Positions 7,930 to 15,916 are shown, counted from the stretch's first letter. The stretch is DNA of 64,000 nt from an uncultured Blautia sp. (GCF_934424005.1 NZ_CAKRXI010000011.1:11857-75856), one strand, 5' to 3'. Notes: generated from the letters alone by a model not told the origin. Made by a program: numbers and translations.

Positions 7930-8885
7930 TATATACGGTGACGTTTAATCCTTCTCTGGATTATATCGTAGGCGTTGATGGATTTAAAACAGGAAAAGTA
8001 AACAGAACAGCAGAGGAACTTATTTTGCCCGGAGGAAAGGGAATCAATGTATCAATCGTACTTCAAAACCTGGGAATGGAAAGTATCCCACTTGGTTTTG
8101 CCGGTGGATTTACAGGAGAAGAGATTCGCAGACTGCTGAAAGAGCGGAAGGTAGAAGAGCAGTTTGTGCGGGTAAAGAAAGGAATCTCAAGAATCAATGT
8201 GAAGCTCCGATCATTGGAGAATATGCCAGATGGTGAAAAAACTGTATCAGAGGAATCTGAAATAAACGGGATGGGACCGGAAATCAGTGGAGAAGAACTG
8301 GAAACTTTTTATCGACAGCTGGACACCCTGCAAAAAGGAGATATCCTGGTTCTGGCAGGAAGTATTCCGACAGTCCTTCCACCTACGATCTATCGTGATA
8401 TTATGAAGCGTCTGCAAAAAAGAAAAGTTATGATCGTTGTGGATGCGACAAAAGATCTGCTGGTAAATGTGCTGGAATATCATCCATTTCTGATCAAACC
8501 GAATAATTATGAGCTTGGGGAGATTTTTGGAGTTACATTACAAACAAAAGAGGATGTCGTTCTTTATGCAAAAAAACTTCAGGAAATGGGAGCTGGTAAT
8601 GTGCTTGTTTCCATGGCCGGAGATGGAGCTGTCCTTGTGGCGGAGGATGGATCTGTTTATCGGGCCGAAGCACCTGAAGGCCGAGTAAGGAATTCTGTCG
8701 GCGCAGGAGACTCCATGGTGGCCGGATTTCTGTATGGCTACCTGAATTCCGGTACATATGAGGATGCTTTTTATTATGGAATATGCAGTGGAAGTGCGAG
8801 TGCCTTTTCTGAAAATCTTGCGACACGTAAAGAAGTAGAAAAATTGCTGAAAAAGATGAAACAGCAGAATATGGAAACGAAATAA
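7926..8885 (+). CDS. fruK: PfkB-family sugar kinase, 1-phosphofructokinase type
   Basis: 319 residues. The start MIYTVTFNPSLDYIV and the N-terminal PGGKGINVS signature are those of 1-phosphofructokinase/tagatose-6-phosphate kinase. The catalytic C-terminal motif is NSVGAGDSMVAGF with the Asp base. It phosphorylates fructose-1-phosphate or a related phosphosugar in the cytosol. No fructose PTS or fruR is adjacent; instead it overlaps the EamA transporter by ATGA. The symbol is by family resemblance; tagatose-6-phosphate kinase is an alternative. Confidence 0.85.
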   Translation: MIYTVTFNPSLDYIVGVDGFKTGKVNRTAEELILPGGKGINVSIVLQNLGMESIPLGFAGGFTGEEIRRLLKERKVEEQFVRVKKGISRINVKLRSLENMPDGEKTVSEESEINGMGPEISGEELETFYRQLDTLQKGDILVLAGSIPTVLPPTIYRDIMKRLQKRKVMIVVDATKDLLVNVLEYHPFLIKPNNYELGEIFGVTLQTKEDVVLYAKKLQEMGAGNVLVSMAGDGAVLVAEDGSVYRAEAPEGRVRNSVGAGDSMVAGFLYGYLNSGTYEDAFYYGICSGSASAFSENLATRKEVEKLLKKMKQQNMETK

Positions 8886-8892
8886 AAAAGAT

Positions 8893-8945
8893 ATCTCCGT
8901 GTATGAAAAGGGAAAGAGAGGATTCATGCACGGAGATTCTTTTAT
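8893..8945. terminator. Bidirectional terminator between fruK and prdB
   Basis: A 15-base stem (8893-8907 with 8923-8937, one T-G pair), followed by TCTTTTA on the plus strand and by a T-run on the minus strand (plus-strand AAAAAAG at 8884-8890). It serves both convergent operons. Confidence 0.85.
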
Positions 8946-8981
8946 CGAAACTCAGAAGTTAATTCAAAGATTAGTTATGGT

Positions 8982-9707
8982 TCAGACATTGTGACGATAT
9001 TCATAAGGAAGAACTTTTGTCTGGTTAAAGCTCGGGCAGTCACGTACCCATTCCAGAGATTCTTTGATGATCGCTGTCTGCATTGGAATGTTGTTTGGTT
9101 CACCTGCATTGGATCCGATCGGTACATGTGGAGCGGTGATTCTTGGTGCACCCTGCTGTCTTGCGATAGGTGGGAGAGCAGCGATCACGCAGCAGCTCAT
9201 GCCGGCCTCTTCACAGCATCTTGTTACGATCGTTGCGGAACGGTGACAGGTGCCGCATCCACCGGTGCAGAGGACAATGTCTACACCCTGTTCTTTCAGC
9301 TTTCTGGCAATTTCAGGACCTGTTTCGTTTTTGAATTTTTCGACGTTTCCGCCACCACCCATGAAGGTGTAGGTTTCTGCCGGGAGAGAGCCGATAAAGC
9401 CTTCGTCAACCAGTTCGTGAAGACGATCGATCGGGAACATGGCATTGACATCTTTATTGATATCAGAGTTATCAAAACCTCCGTGTGTAACCATCAGCAT
9501 ATCGGATGGGGTATCAAAAGGAATGACTCTGTAGGAAAAATCACCGGATGTGTTGAATGGTGTCTGATCTTTGCGGTGAATACCACCTGCTGTGATAAAT
9601 GCGACCTTGCATTCGCTTAACGGTTTCTTTAATTCTGTAAATATTGGTTTTGGTGTAATCGGTACAAAAATTTCTGACTGCATACCTTCTACTGTAGTTA
9701 ATTTCAT
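8982..9707 (-). CDS. prdB: D-proline reductase subunit PrdB, cysteine form
   Basis: 241 residues. With the pyruvoyl subunit from PrdA it reductively cleaves D-proline to 5-aminovalerate. The family start MKLTTVEGMQSEIFVPITP is well conserved. The catalytic motif reads GGCGTCHRSA: residue 151, normally selenocysteine (TGA codon) in clostridial PrdB, is Cys encoded by TGC at 9255-9257. The following Cys154 and His155 are kept. The reading frame is uninterrupted and the ribosome site AGGAGGAAC is strong. Last gene of the prd operon, ending at a bidirectional terminator. A Cys enzyme would be expected to be slower but free of the selenium machinery. Confidence 0.95.
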   Translation of the reverse strand: MKLTTVEGMQSEIFVPITPKPIFTELKKPLSECKVAFITAGGIHRKDQTPFNTSGDFSYRVIPFDTPSDMLMVTHGGFDNSDINKDVNAMFPIDRLHELVDEGFIGSLPAETYTFMGGGGNVEKFKNETGPEIARKLKEQGVDIVLCTGGCGTCHRSATIVTRCCEEAGMSCCVIAALPPIARQQGAPRITAPHVPIGSNAGEPNNIPMQTAIIKESLEWVRDCPSFNQTKVLPYEYRHNV

Positions 9708-9722
9708 AATAAGTTCCTCCTC

Positions 9723-10166
9723 TTAAATGGATTCTACCGGAATATCTTTTTTACCAATGACTTTCATACAGCTGAAATAGAATTCAGCTTCCTGGCCTTC
9801 CTCGAGGGTGACCGGAGTGAAGATCCAGCGCCGTGGTACGCGAATGATGCCGAGATCATTCATGATCGTGATGCCTACAGCGGTGTCATTGACTTCATTA
9901 AGAACACCGCCAAGCAGACACGGTTCCGGTTCATGTTCGGTTGTCATATCTGAGCTGTCGTAGTCATAAGGATTCTTAATTACCTGAATATAGCTGAAAT
10001 AAAATTCCATTTCACATCCCGGCTCGATCGGGATATCAGTGATGATCAGTCTTTCGGGAACTGTGATGACTCCCAGACGTCCGTGTAAATGGACTTTCAC
10101 ATTTCCGTCAGACACTTCCTTTACAAGACCGCCCATTTTGACTGGATTAATGCTGTAATCGATCAA
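9723..10166 (-). CDS. Proline-reductase operon accessory protein (CBO2463/CBO2479-type)
   Basis: 147 residues. It matches in position and length the uncharacterised small protein found between proline reductase genes in clostridia. It is an internal duplication: residues ~12-62 (GGLVKEV...FYFSYIQVI) and ~86-137 (GGVLNEV...FYFSCMKVI) align, each a small beta-rich unit. It appears to start at a TTG that overlaps the prdA stop (TTGA), consistent with translational coupling; an ATG 10 codons in is the alternative. It lies 15 bases upstream of prdB. Function unknown; structural or assembly role for PrdAB is conjecture. Confidence 0.8.
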   Translation of the reverse strand: MIDYSINPVKMGGLVKEVSDGNVKVHLHGRLGVITVPERLIITDIPIEPGCEMEFYFSYIQVIKNPYDYDSSDMTTEHEPEPCLLGGVLNEVNDTAVGITIMNDLGIIRVPRRWIFTPVTLEEGQEAEFYFSCMKVIGKKDIPVESI

Positions 10167-11956
10167 TGAAGTGTTCCGCTTTCTACGAGTTTTGTTTCAG
10201 GGAGTCCGAGAAGTTTGTTGTTTGCATTGATGACATCATTGTTCCATTTCTTTTCAGCAGGTTTGATCTCGACACCTGCCATTTTGTTTTTGAGCATCTG
10301 GATCGCGCGGGCAGCAACTTCAGGCGTAACGCAGGAGGTTCCGGCGATATCATTCTCAAATCCACCTTTGTCCATATTTTCTTCAACCATCGCAGTTGCA
10401 TATTCATTTCCGACAACCAGCTGTCCCTGATATGCACAGAAGGAAACACCTACTACAGGGATACCTCGTTTGCCGGCCTGTCCGATATGCTGGATAAAGT
10501 CGATGTGGTTGTTACCAAAACCTTCTGTTGTGATAATAACACCATCGAGGTTCATGGTTTCGAGAAGAGAACCCAGTCTCTCAGATACCCAGAGTTTTTC
10601 ATCGTTTACCTGAGGAGAACCGACAAATACAACACCGATCAGATCGAGTTCGCTGTCAGCTGCAAGTCCTTCTACCAGTGGTTCACGGATGTAGTGGCGG
10701 GTCATTTCTTTTGTAGCAGGTCCGATGCAGGTAAGTGCGTGGATGGAACCGTCTCGTACCTGGTTCGGAGTAAGCATGATCGGCACGTTTCCACAGTCAA
10801 CATTCTTCTGGCCGCCTTTGATACCACATGGTTCTTCCGGGCAGAGAACATTGTCATGCATGGCGCCCTGTCCCATGATTTCTTTGACAAGAGCTACTCG
10901 TGGGTTTCCAACGCGTCTGACATCTTCGCAGATTTCTTCACGTACGACTTCGCCTTCGTATTTTTTCAGTTCATTGCGGACTGCCTGGATAATGTAATCC
11001 TGGCATTTATGTGCTGCAAACGGGCCAGGTCTTGTCATACCGGAAAGTCTCTGGATGACTGCATGGCAGCGGATGATGATATCATTTTCATCGGCACATC
11101 CCGGATGACCGAAATACATTTTTTCATCGAGGTATCCTTCGGAGGAACCGAATTCATGAACCTGTACACCATCTTCATCAACTCCGGTCAGCATGAAAAC
11201 TACACCATCGGCTACTTTGGTAACACCTTCTCCCAGTTCGCCTTCTACTTTGGTTGCAATCGGGCACACATCCATGATAGTTTCTGTGTAGAGATGTCTT
11301 TCATTTGGATGGATGACATCCAGTTTCAGACTCTTGCAGAGTATATCTTCTTTAACGGCATCGTTAACAATGCTTTCGTCAATGGTGATGACACCATCTT
11401 TGATAGAGGTTGTGTCACCGAGTTTGACATCTGTGATCTTGATATGTTTTTTTACGAGGCTTCGAATAACTGTTTTTTTACCGGTTTCCGGCAATTCGGG
11501 AGTTGTTTCCGGGACTGGTGCGGCTGGAACTGCACCTCCGAATACTGGTACATCAAGTTTCAGTCCTTCAAATTTTTCGGCTTTTCCAATTTCAATATGA
11601 ATCATTCCATTACCTCCTGTGATAGGTTCTGCCGTAGTTACCTGAAGCGGAGCAGGTGCTTCGGCCGGTTCTGCAGCTTTTTCTTTGGATTCTTCAGGGA
11701 TATCATTTACCTTATCAAGTACAGCAGAGGTGATAGGGGTAAGTGCTTCCACATCCTGTGTGAGGGTACATCCGATGACCTGCTCAATACGAAGACCGTC
11801 AGGACTTAAAGTAAGGAGTCCGGCATCCTGCATATCCTCGAATAAACCGGGATCTTCCAGGTCAGCGGCACTGATCACAAGACCTTTTTCTCTTCGGCAG
11901 CAGAAAATTGCGGGATCTTTTAAATGTTTTTCCAGTGTTTCGCGGGTAATTGACAT
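10163..11956 (-). CDS. prdA: D-proline reductase proprotein PrdA
   Basis: 597 residues. The PrdA proprotein self-cleaves at a Thr-Cys bond to give a large N-terminal subunit and a small subunit whose new N-terminus is the pyruvoyl group that binds D-proline. The likely site is T409-C410 in ALTCIGPATKEM, leaving a C-terminal fragment of about 188 residues, close to the known ~23 kDa subunit. Cys-rich motifs (CPEEPCGIKGG, GTSCVTPE) are present. A Pro/Ala/Glu-rich linker spans ~90-155. The ribosome site is AGGAGGAAG. It is 19 bases downstream of prdC and overlaps the next gene. Confidence 0.95.
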   Translation of the reverse strand: MSITRETLEKHLKDPAIFCCRREKGLVISAADLEDPGLFEDMQDAGLLTLSPDGLRIEQVIGCTLTQDVEALTPITSAVLDKVNDIPEESKEKAAEPAEAPAPLQVTTAEPITGGNGMIHIEIGKAEKFEGLKLDVPVFGGAVPAAPVPETTPELPETGKKTVIRSLVKKHIKITDVKLGDTTSIKDGVITIDESIVNDAVKEDILCKSLKLDVIHPNERHLYTETIMDVCPIATKVEGELGEGVTKVADGVVFMLTGVDEDGVQVHEFGSSEGYLDEKMYFGHPGCADENDIIIRCHAVIQRLSGMTRPGPFAAHKCQDYIIQAVRNELKKYEGEVVREEICEDVRRVGNPRVALVKEIMGQGAMHDNVLCPEEPCGIKGGQKNVDCGNVPIMLTPNQVRDGSIHALTCIGPATKEMTRHYIREPLVEGLAADSELDLIGVVFVGSPQVNDEKLWVSERLGSLLETMNLDGVIITTEGFGNNHIDFIQHIGQAGKRGIPVVGVSFCAYQGQLVVGNEYATAMVEENMDKGGFENDIAGTSCVTPEVAARAIQMLKNKMAGVEIKPAEKKWNNDVINANNKLLGLPETKLVESGTLH

Positions 11957-11975
11957 AATAATCTTCCTCCTCGTT

Positions 11976-13271
11976 CTAAGATTCTTTGTGGAATCTTCTT
12001 ATTAATTTATAATTGACAGCCCTCAGAGCACCATCGGTGCAGTGATAAACTGGCAGTTTTAACTGTGGGGCACAGGACATGACCGTGTTGGTGCAGTCTG
12101 TGCAGTTGCTGATCAGGACAGCTTTGGCACCGGCCTTTTTGAGGTTCATGACTTTCTGGACCTGACCTGGACAGCGTCCCGGATTTTCACATTTGCGGCT
12201 GTTTTTGATTTCTTTGGCCTGCTTGCAGTATTCAACGCCTACAACTTCAGCTCCCATACTGGAAGCCTGTTCCATCAGGCGTTCCCTGTTGGCACCGCAG
12301 GCGCATACCAGAAGTCCGATTTTATCAGGTGCCGGAAGAAATTCTTCAGCTGCGATGATACCACCGGTCGTTTTGACTACCGGGGAATCCAGTGTGGTAC
12401 GCTTGCCGGTAAAAGGTCCTCCCATGATGAGTTCACCATATTTGGAACCAACACCACCGACTTTTGCAAGTACATCAGAAACTTTCATTCCAATCGGAAC
12501 ATCCTTTAAAATATGAATGGATGCATCTTCCTTTAATTTACCTGCAACTGTCATATCTTTGTCGATCAGAGGCTTCTTGAGTTCTATAGCTTCATAGATG
12601 CGAAGAAGTGTCTCTGCATTGATGACGATTGCGGATGCTGCAAGTGGAAGCTGATCCGGGGAGAGCAGCGTTCCCAGCGTTTCGCGGATCAGAGCTCTTT
12701 CCTCTCCCATTGGGTAGATGTTTTCCAGATGAAAGATGGAAATATTTTCATCAGAAATATGTTTTTCAAGAGACTGGATCGCTTCGGTATGAATTCCCTT
12801 GATCGCGATGATTCCACGGGATGCATGTACCAGATCCATGACAATGGAAAGTCCTTTCAGGATCTTTTCCGGCTCCTGTCTGATTCTTTCTATATTATGG
12901 GAAAGAATCGGTTCGCATTCAGCGGCATTGACGATCACGGTTCCATTTCCTTTGAAGTCTGCATTTAATTTTACAGAAGTAGGAAATCCGGCACCTCCAA
13001 GTCCGACGATGCCTGCTTCCTCGATCAGTTCACATGGAAGCTTTTTTTTTAATGGAATATATTTATCGAAGTCCGTATTCAGTTCTTCTATAATGATCTG
13101 ATTATCTGTTATGGATTTTACTTTTCCATCAATACTGGAATAAAGATAAGTGCCAAGAGCTCCTGCTGGTTTGGTGGCAATGAGCTGACCTCTTTGTACC
13201 AGATCGCCTTCCTTTACCAGTGATACGGATGGGGCTCCGACATTCTGTTTCAGAGCAAAGACAAATTCCAT
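11976..13271 (-). CDS. prdC: Proline reductase electron-transfer protein PrdC (RnfC-like)
   Basis: 431 residues. An RnfC/Nqo1-like protein thought to deliver electrons from NADH to proline reductase. The N-terminal barrel-sandwich (biotinyl-like) domain (~1-70) is followed by the glycine-rich nucleotide/flavin region VGLGGAGFPTSVKL (from ~residue 90). The C-terminal domain has Cys motifs VCACGAN, KCENPGRCPGQ and SNCTDCTNTV. C. difficile PrdC is reported as a selenoprotein; here no in-frame TGA interrupts the gene and these positions are Cys. First gene of the prd operon, with ribosome site AAAGGAGAG. Confidence 0.93.
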   Translation of the reverse strand: MEFVFALKQNVGAPSVSLVKEGDLVQRGQLIATKPAGALGTYLYSSIDGKVKSITDNQIIIEELNTDFDKYIPLKKKLPCELIEEAGIVGLGGAGFPTSVKLNADFKGNGTVIVNAAECEPILSHNIERIRQEPEKILKGLSIVMDLVHASRGIIAIKGIHTEAIQSLEKHISDENISIFHLENIYPMGEERALIRETLGTLLSPDQLPLAASAIVINAETLLRIYEAIELKKPLIDKDMTVAGKLKEDASIHILKDVPIGMKVSDVLAKVGGVGSKYGELIMGGPFTGKRTTLDSPVVKTTGGIIAAEEFLPAPDKIGLLVCACGANRERLMEQASSMGAEVVGVEYCKQAKEIKNSRKCENPGRCPGQVQKVMNLKKAGAKAVLISNCTDCTNTVMSCAPQLKLPVYHCTDGALRAVNYKLIRRFHKES

Positions 13272-13332
13272 AGACGATCTCTCCTTTCTGTTGTAAATAA
13301 TAAAGAAAGGAGGCGACTCCTATGTGCTTCAT
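13129..13332 (-). CDS. Candidate leader reading frame overlapping prdC
   Basis: 67 codons starting MKHIGVASFLYYLQQKG. The ATG lies in the loop of the prdC leader hairpin, 7 bases after AAAGGAGG, an ideal ribosome site that itself forms the 5' arm. Translation would traverse the 3' arm (codons for GVASF), then pass the prdC ribosome site and overlap the first ~143 bases of prdC out of frame. The downstream part is Cys/Arg/Ser-rich with no recognisable fold, so any role lies in translation and not in the peptide. Confidence 0.35.
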   Translation of the reverse strand: MKHIGVASFLYYLQQKGEIVYGICLCSETECRSPIRITGKGRRSGTKRSAHCHQTSRSSWHLSLFQY

Positions 13333-13348
13333 AAGAGTTACCTCCTTT
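13306..13348 (-). terminator. Terminator-like hairpin in the prdC leader
   Basis: The 14-base arms 13306-13319 and 13335-13348 pair except for one wobble and one mismatch. On the minus strand the 3' arm runs into TTTCTTTATT. It begins about 10 bases after the predicted transcription start. The U-tract is weaker than in the other leaders. It also sequesters an AAAGGAGG ribosome site. Confidence 0.6.
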
Positions 13349-13358
13349 GGTTGAGGCA

Positions 13359-13387
13359 ATTATAACGGATACTTATGACATTGGCAA
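13359..13387 (-). promoter_or_regulatory. Promoter of the prdCAB operon
   Basis: Minus strand TTGCCA, 17-base spacer, TATAAT. Upstream (13388-13514) is an AT-rich region with two ATTACRAT sites (13409, 13458) and two TTGGGG(T)CAT direct repeats (13442, 13500), possible operators. Confidence 0.7.
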
Positions 13388-13514
13388 TACGTAAACGGCA
13401 ATTTGCACATTACGATTCTGCATGACATTCATAAAAGGCTTTTGGGGCATCCAGGTCATTACAATTTGTTATTTACATTCCAAAAACCATAAAAAATCCT
13501 TGGGGTCATAAGTG

Positions 13515-13543
13515 TTGACAATCACACGGAGTACTGCTAAGAT
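13515..13543 (+). promoter_or_regulatory. Promoter of the amino-acid ABC operon
   Basis: TTGACA, 17-base spacer, TAAGAT, divergent from the prdC promoter. Confidence 0.75.
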
Positions 13544-13573
13544 ACTCACCATAAACCGACGGACAAGAACAAC

Positions 13574-13606
13574 GGCGTTCACTTAAAACAAGTGAGCGCC
13601 TTTTTT
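13574..13606 (+). terminator. Terminator-like hairpin in the ABC-operon leader
   Basis: The 11-base stem GGCGTTCACTT/AAGTGAGCGCC (one T-G pair), loop AAAAC, then TTTTTT, about 25 bases after the predicted start and 64 bases before the gene. A short GTG frame (SAFFVT, 13592-13615) overlaps the 3' arm but has no ribosome site. Confidence 0.7.
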
Positions 13607-13670
13607 GTTACCTGAAAATGAAAAGGAAACAGAGGCTGTTCTTTTCCCGGACAATAAGGAGGACATTATT

Positions 13671-14504
13671 ATGAACAGAAAAACAGTGAAGAGATTTATG
13701 GCAATTGGTTTGTCAGCAGCTATGGCACTTGGAATGAATGCAACTGTATTTGCAGCAGATGACTCCTCTGATTCTGTAAAAGGTTCACTGGAAGGTGTAA
13801 AACTTTCTTTTGGTACCACCGCACTTTTTGCTCCGTTTACTTATTATGATACGGATGGAACCACACTGATCGGTTATGACCTGGATCTGGTGAATGCATT
13901 AAAGGATTATCTGGGATTTGAAATTGACGGTGATATTCAGGTAATGGATTATTCCGCACTGACAACATCTCTTGCAGAAGGAAAGCTTGACTTTGGTATG
14001 GCAGCTCTTTGTGCAACAGATGAAAGAAAAGAGGTAATGGACTTTACTGATACTTACTGTGATTCAGGCCAGGTAGTTATGATCAACAAAGAAACATCAC
14101 CGAAAGAAATCACGGATATTGATTCTCTTACAAAAGGAGATTATAAGATTGCAGTAGAAAAAGGAACCGCATCTCATCTGTACTGTACAAATGCAGGAAT
14201 TGATGAAAGCAGACTGGAAGTTCACGATACGATCACTACTGCATATGAATCTCTGGAGCAGGGCAAAGTAGATGCAGTTCTGCAGGATGGCCCGGGAGCT
14301 GCTTATTATGTAAAGACAACAGAAGGAACAAAACTTGAGGTAGTTGGTGATGAGTTTAATCAGGGCCAGGCACCATATGCAATCGCTTTCTCAAAAGACT
14401 GCGTAGAAGCAAATGATAAAATTCTTGATACTTTCAATCAGGCGATCAAGGATCTTACAGAAGATGGTACTATGGATAAACTCGCAAAAGAATGGCTTGA
14501 GTAA
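13671..14504 (+). CDS. Amino-acid ABC transporter substrate-binding protein
   Basis: 277 residues. Extracellular solute-binding protein of the polar-amino-acid family (SBP_bac_3). The signal peptide (residues 1-~28, MNRKTVKRF...NATVFA) ends at an Ala-X-Ala-like site with no lipobox Cys, unlike most Gram-positive binding proteins. Family features include YYDTDGTTLIGYDLDLV and DFGMAALCATDERKEVMDFT. ATG at 13671 follows AAGGAGGAC. It heads an operon with permease, ATPase and a kinase-like gene, and is divergent from prdCAB. Uptake of proline or hydroxyproline would fit the locus but is inferred from context only. Confidence 0.9.
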   Translation: MNRKTVKRFMAIGLSAAMALGMNATVFAADDSSDSVKGSLEGVKLSFGTTALFAPFTYYDTDGTTLIGYDLDLVNALKDYLGFEIDGDIQVMDYSALTTSLAEGKLDFGMAALCATDERKEVMDFTDTYCDSGQVVMINKETSPKEITDIDSLTKGDYKIAVEKGTASHLYCTNAGIDESRLEVHDTITTAYESLEQGKVDAVLQDGPGAAYYVKTTEGTKLEVVGDEFNQGQAPYAIAFSKDCVEANDKILDTFNQAIKDLTEDGTMDKLAKEWLE

Positions 14505-14533
14505 TTCCTGAAAAAGAAAGAGGGGGTTGCCCT

Positions 14534-15181
14534 ATGGATTTTAGTTTTTTAAATGTTTTGCTGCCCATGCTCTTTCGTGGGTTAAAAGTAACAATTTATA
14601 TTGCAGTAGTTGGTATTCTGCTTGGTTTTTTGCTTGGAGCGCTGGCTGGATTTGCGCTCCAGACAAAATGCCGTATTGCCAGGGCAATAGCTGGTGTCTA
14701 TATATGGATCATCCGTGCAACGCCGCTGATCGTGCAGGCTTTGTATGTGTATTTTGTCATTCCGAAGATGACGGGCGTTGATCTGAGCAGTAATACGGCA
14801 GGTATCATTGTTATTACGATTAACTCGGGTGCATTTATTGCTGAAATTGTCAGAGGTTCACTGGACAGTATTGATCCGGGACAGAAGGAAGCCGGACTGT
14901 CGCTTGGACTGACACCGATGCAGACAATGGTTCATCTGATCATTCCGCCCGCATTTCGTTCTATGCTGCCGGCACTGTTTAACCAGTTTATTATTTCTGT
15001 AAAAGATACTGCACTTCTGTCTGTTATTGTTGTAAATGAGATCACAAAACAGATCCAGAACTATGCTGCCATCAGTTTCAAGACGATTCAGGCCTATACG
15101 ACAGGCGCAATTTTTTATGTTGTGCTGATATCGATTCTTATTATTTTGCAGAAGCAGGTAGAAAGAAGAATCAGGGGGTAA
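14534..15181 (+). CDS. Amino-acid ABC transporter permease
   Basis: 215 residues with about five membrane helices. The cytoplasmic loop EAGLSLGLTPMQTMVHLIIP is the EAA motif that contacts the ATPase, and an N-terminal GLKVTIYIAVVGI helix is typical of the HisM/GlnP family. Ribosome site AGAGGGGG. It sits 29 bases after the binding-protein gene and 6 bases before the ATPase gene, forming a standard three-gene importer (probably a permease homodimer). Confidence 0.92.
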   Translation: MDFSFLNVLLPMLFRGLKVTIYIAVVGILLGFLLGALAGFALQTKCRIARAIAGVYIWIIRATPLIVQALYVYFVIPKMTGVDLSSNTAGIIVITINSGAFIAEIVRGSLDSIDPGQKEAGLSLGLTPMQTMVHLIIPPAFRSMLPALFNQFIISVKDTALLSVIVVNEITKQIQNYAAISFKTIQAYTTGAIFYVVLISILIILQKQVERRIRG

Positions 15182-15187
15182 AAGCAT

Positions 15188-15916
15188 ATGATCAAAATTT
15201 CAAATTTACAGAAAAGATTTGATGATCTTGAAGTACTGAGAGATGTGAATATTGATGTGGCAGAGGGGGAAGTAGTCTGTATTATCGGACCATCTGGTTC
15301 CGGTAAAAGTACACTGCTCCGCTGCATCAATCAGCTGGAAACTCCAACCGCAGGAGAAATTGAATATGATGGAAAAAGTATCACCGGTGGCGAAATGAAG
15401 CTGCGTGACTTCCGTGAGGAAGTAGGGATGGTTTTTCAGAGATTTAACCTGTTTCCTATGAAAACAGTTCTGGAAAATGTGATGCTGGCACCGGTTTTGA
15501 CGAAAAAGAAAAATAAAACGGAAGCAAGAGAAAAAGCCATGGAACTGTTAAGCAAAGTAAATATGGCAGACAAAGCAGGTAACAGACCATCCACATTAAG
15601 TGGTGGACAGCAGCAGCGAGTTGCAATTGCGAGAGCCCTGGCGATGGAACCGAAAGCACTGCTTTTTGATGAGCCGACTTCAGCACTTGACCCGGAGCTT
15701 GTAGGAGAAGTATTAAATGTTATGAAAGATCTTGCAAAAGATGGCATGACGATGATCGTGGTCACACATGAGATGGGATTTGCCCGTGATGTGGCAGACA
15801 GAGTGATCTTTATGGCAGACGGATATGTAGTGGAAGAGGGAAAACCTTCGGAAATGTTTACAAATCCTAAGAATGAAAGAACAAGAGCGTTCCTTTCAAG
15901 AATTCTGAACAGTTAG
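15188..15916 (+). CDS. Amino-acid ABC transporter ATP-binding protein
   Basis: 242 residues. Walker A is GPSGSGKST (~residues 34-42), signature LSGGQQQR, Walker [13 protein letters not shown], and switch His in [15 protein letters not shown]. It is the GlnQ-type polar amino-acid importer ATPase, energising the preceding permease at the inner face of the membrane. The ribosome site is weak but the gene follows the permease stop by 6 bases, so coupling is likely. Confidence 0.94.
   Translation: MIKISNLQKRFDDLEVLRDVNIDVAEGEVVCIIGPSGSGKSTLLRCINQLETPTAGEIEYDGKSITGGEMKLRDFREEVGMVFQRFNLFPMKTVLENVMLAPVLTKKKNKTEAREKAMELLSKVNMADKAGNRPSTLSGGQQQRVAIARALAMEPKALLFDEPTSALDPELVGEVLNVMKDLAKDGMTMIVVTHEMGFARDVADRVIFMADGYVVEEGKPSEMFTNPKNERTRAFLSRILNS

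Noticed and set aside
10166..11809. 547-codon open frame opposite prdA
   Set aside because: Antisense shadow of prdA; Phe/Cys-rich composition, no ribosome site and no recognisable domain.
13306..13348. Known riboswitch class in the prdC leader
   Set aside because: The space between promoter and hairpin is too short for an aptamer; only the hairpin and leader frame are supported.
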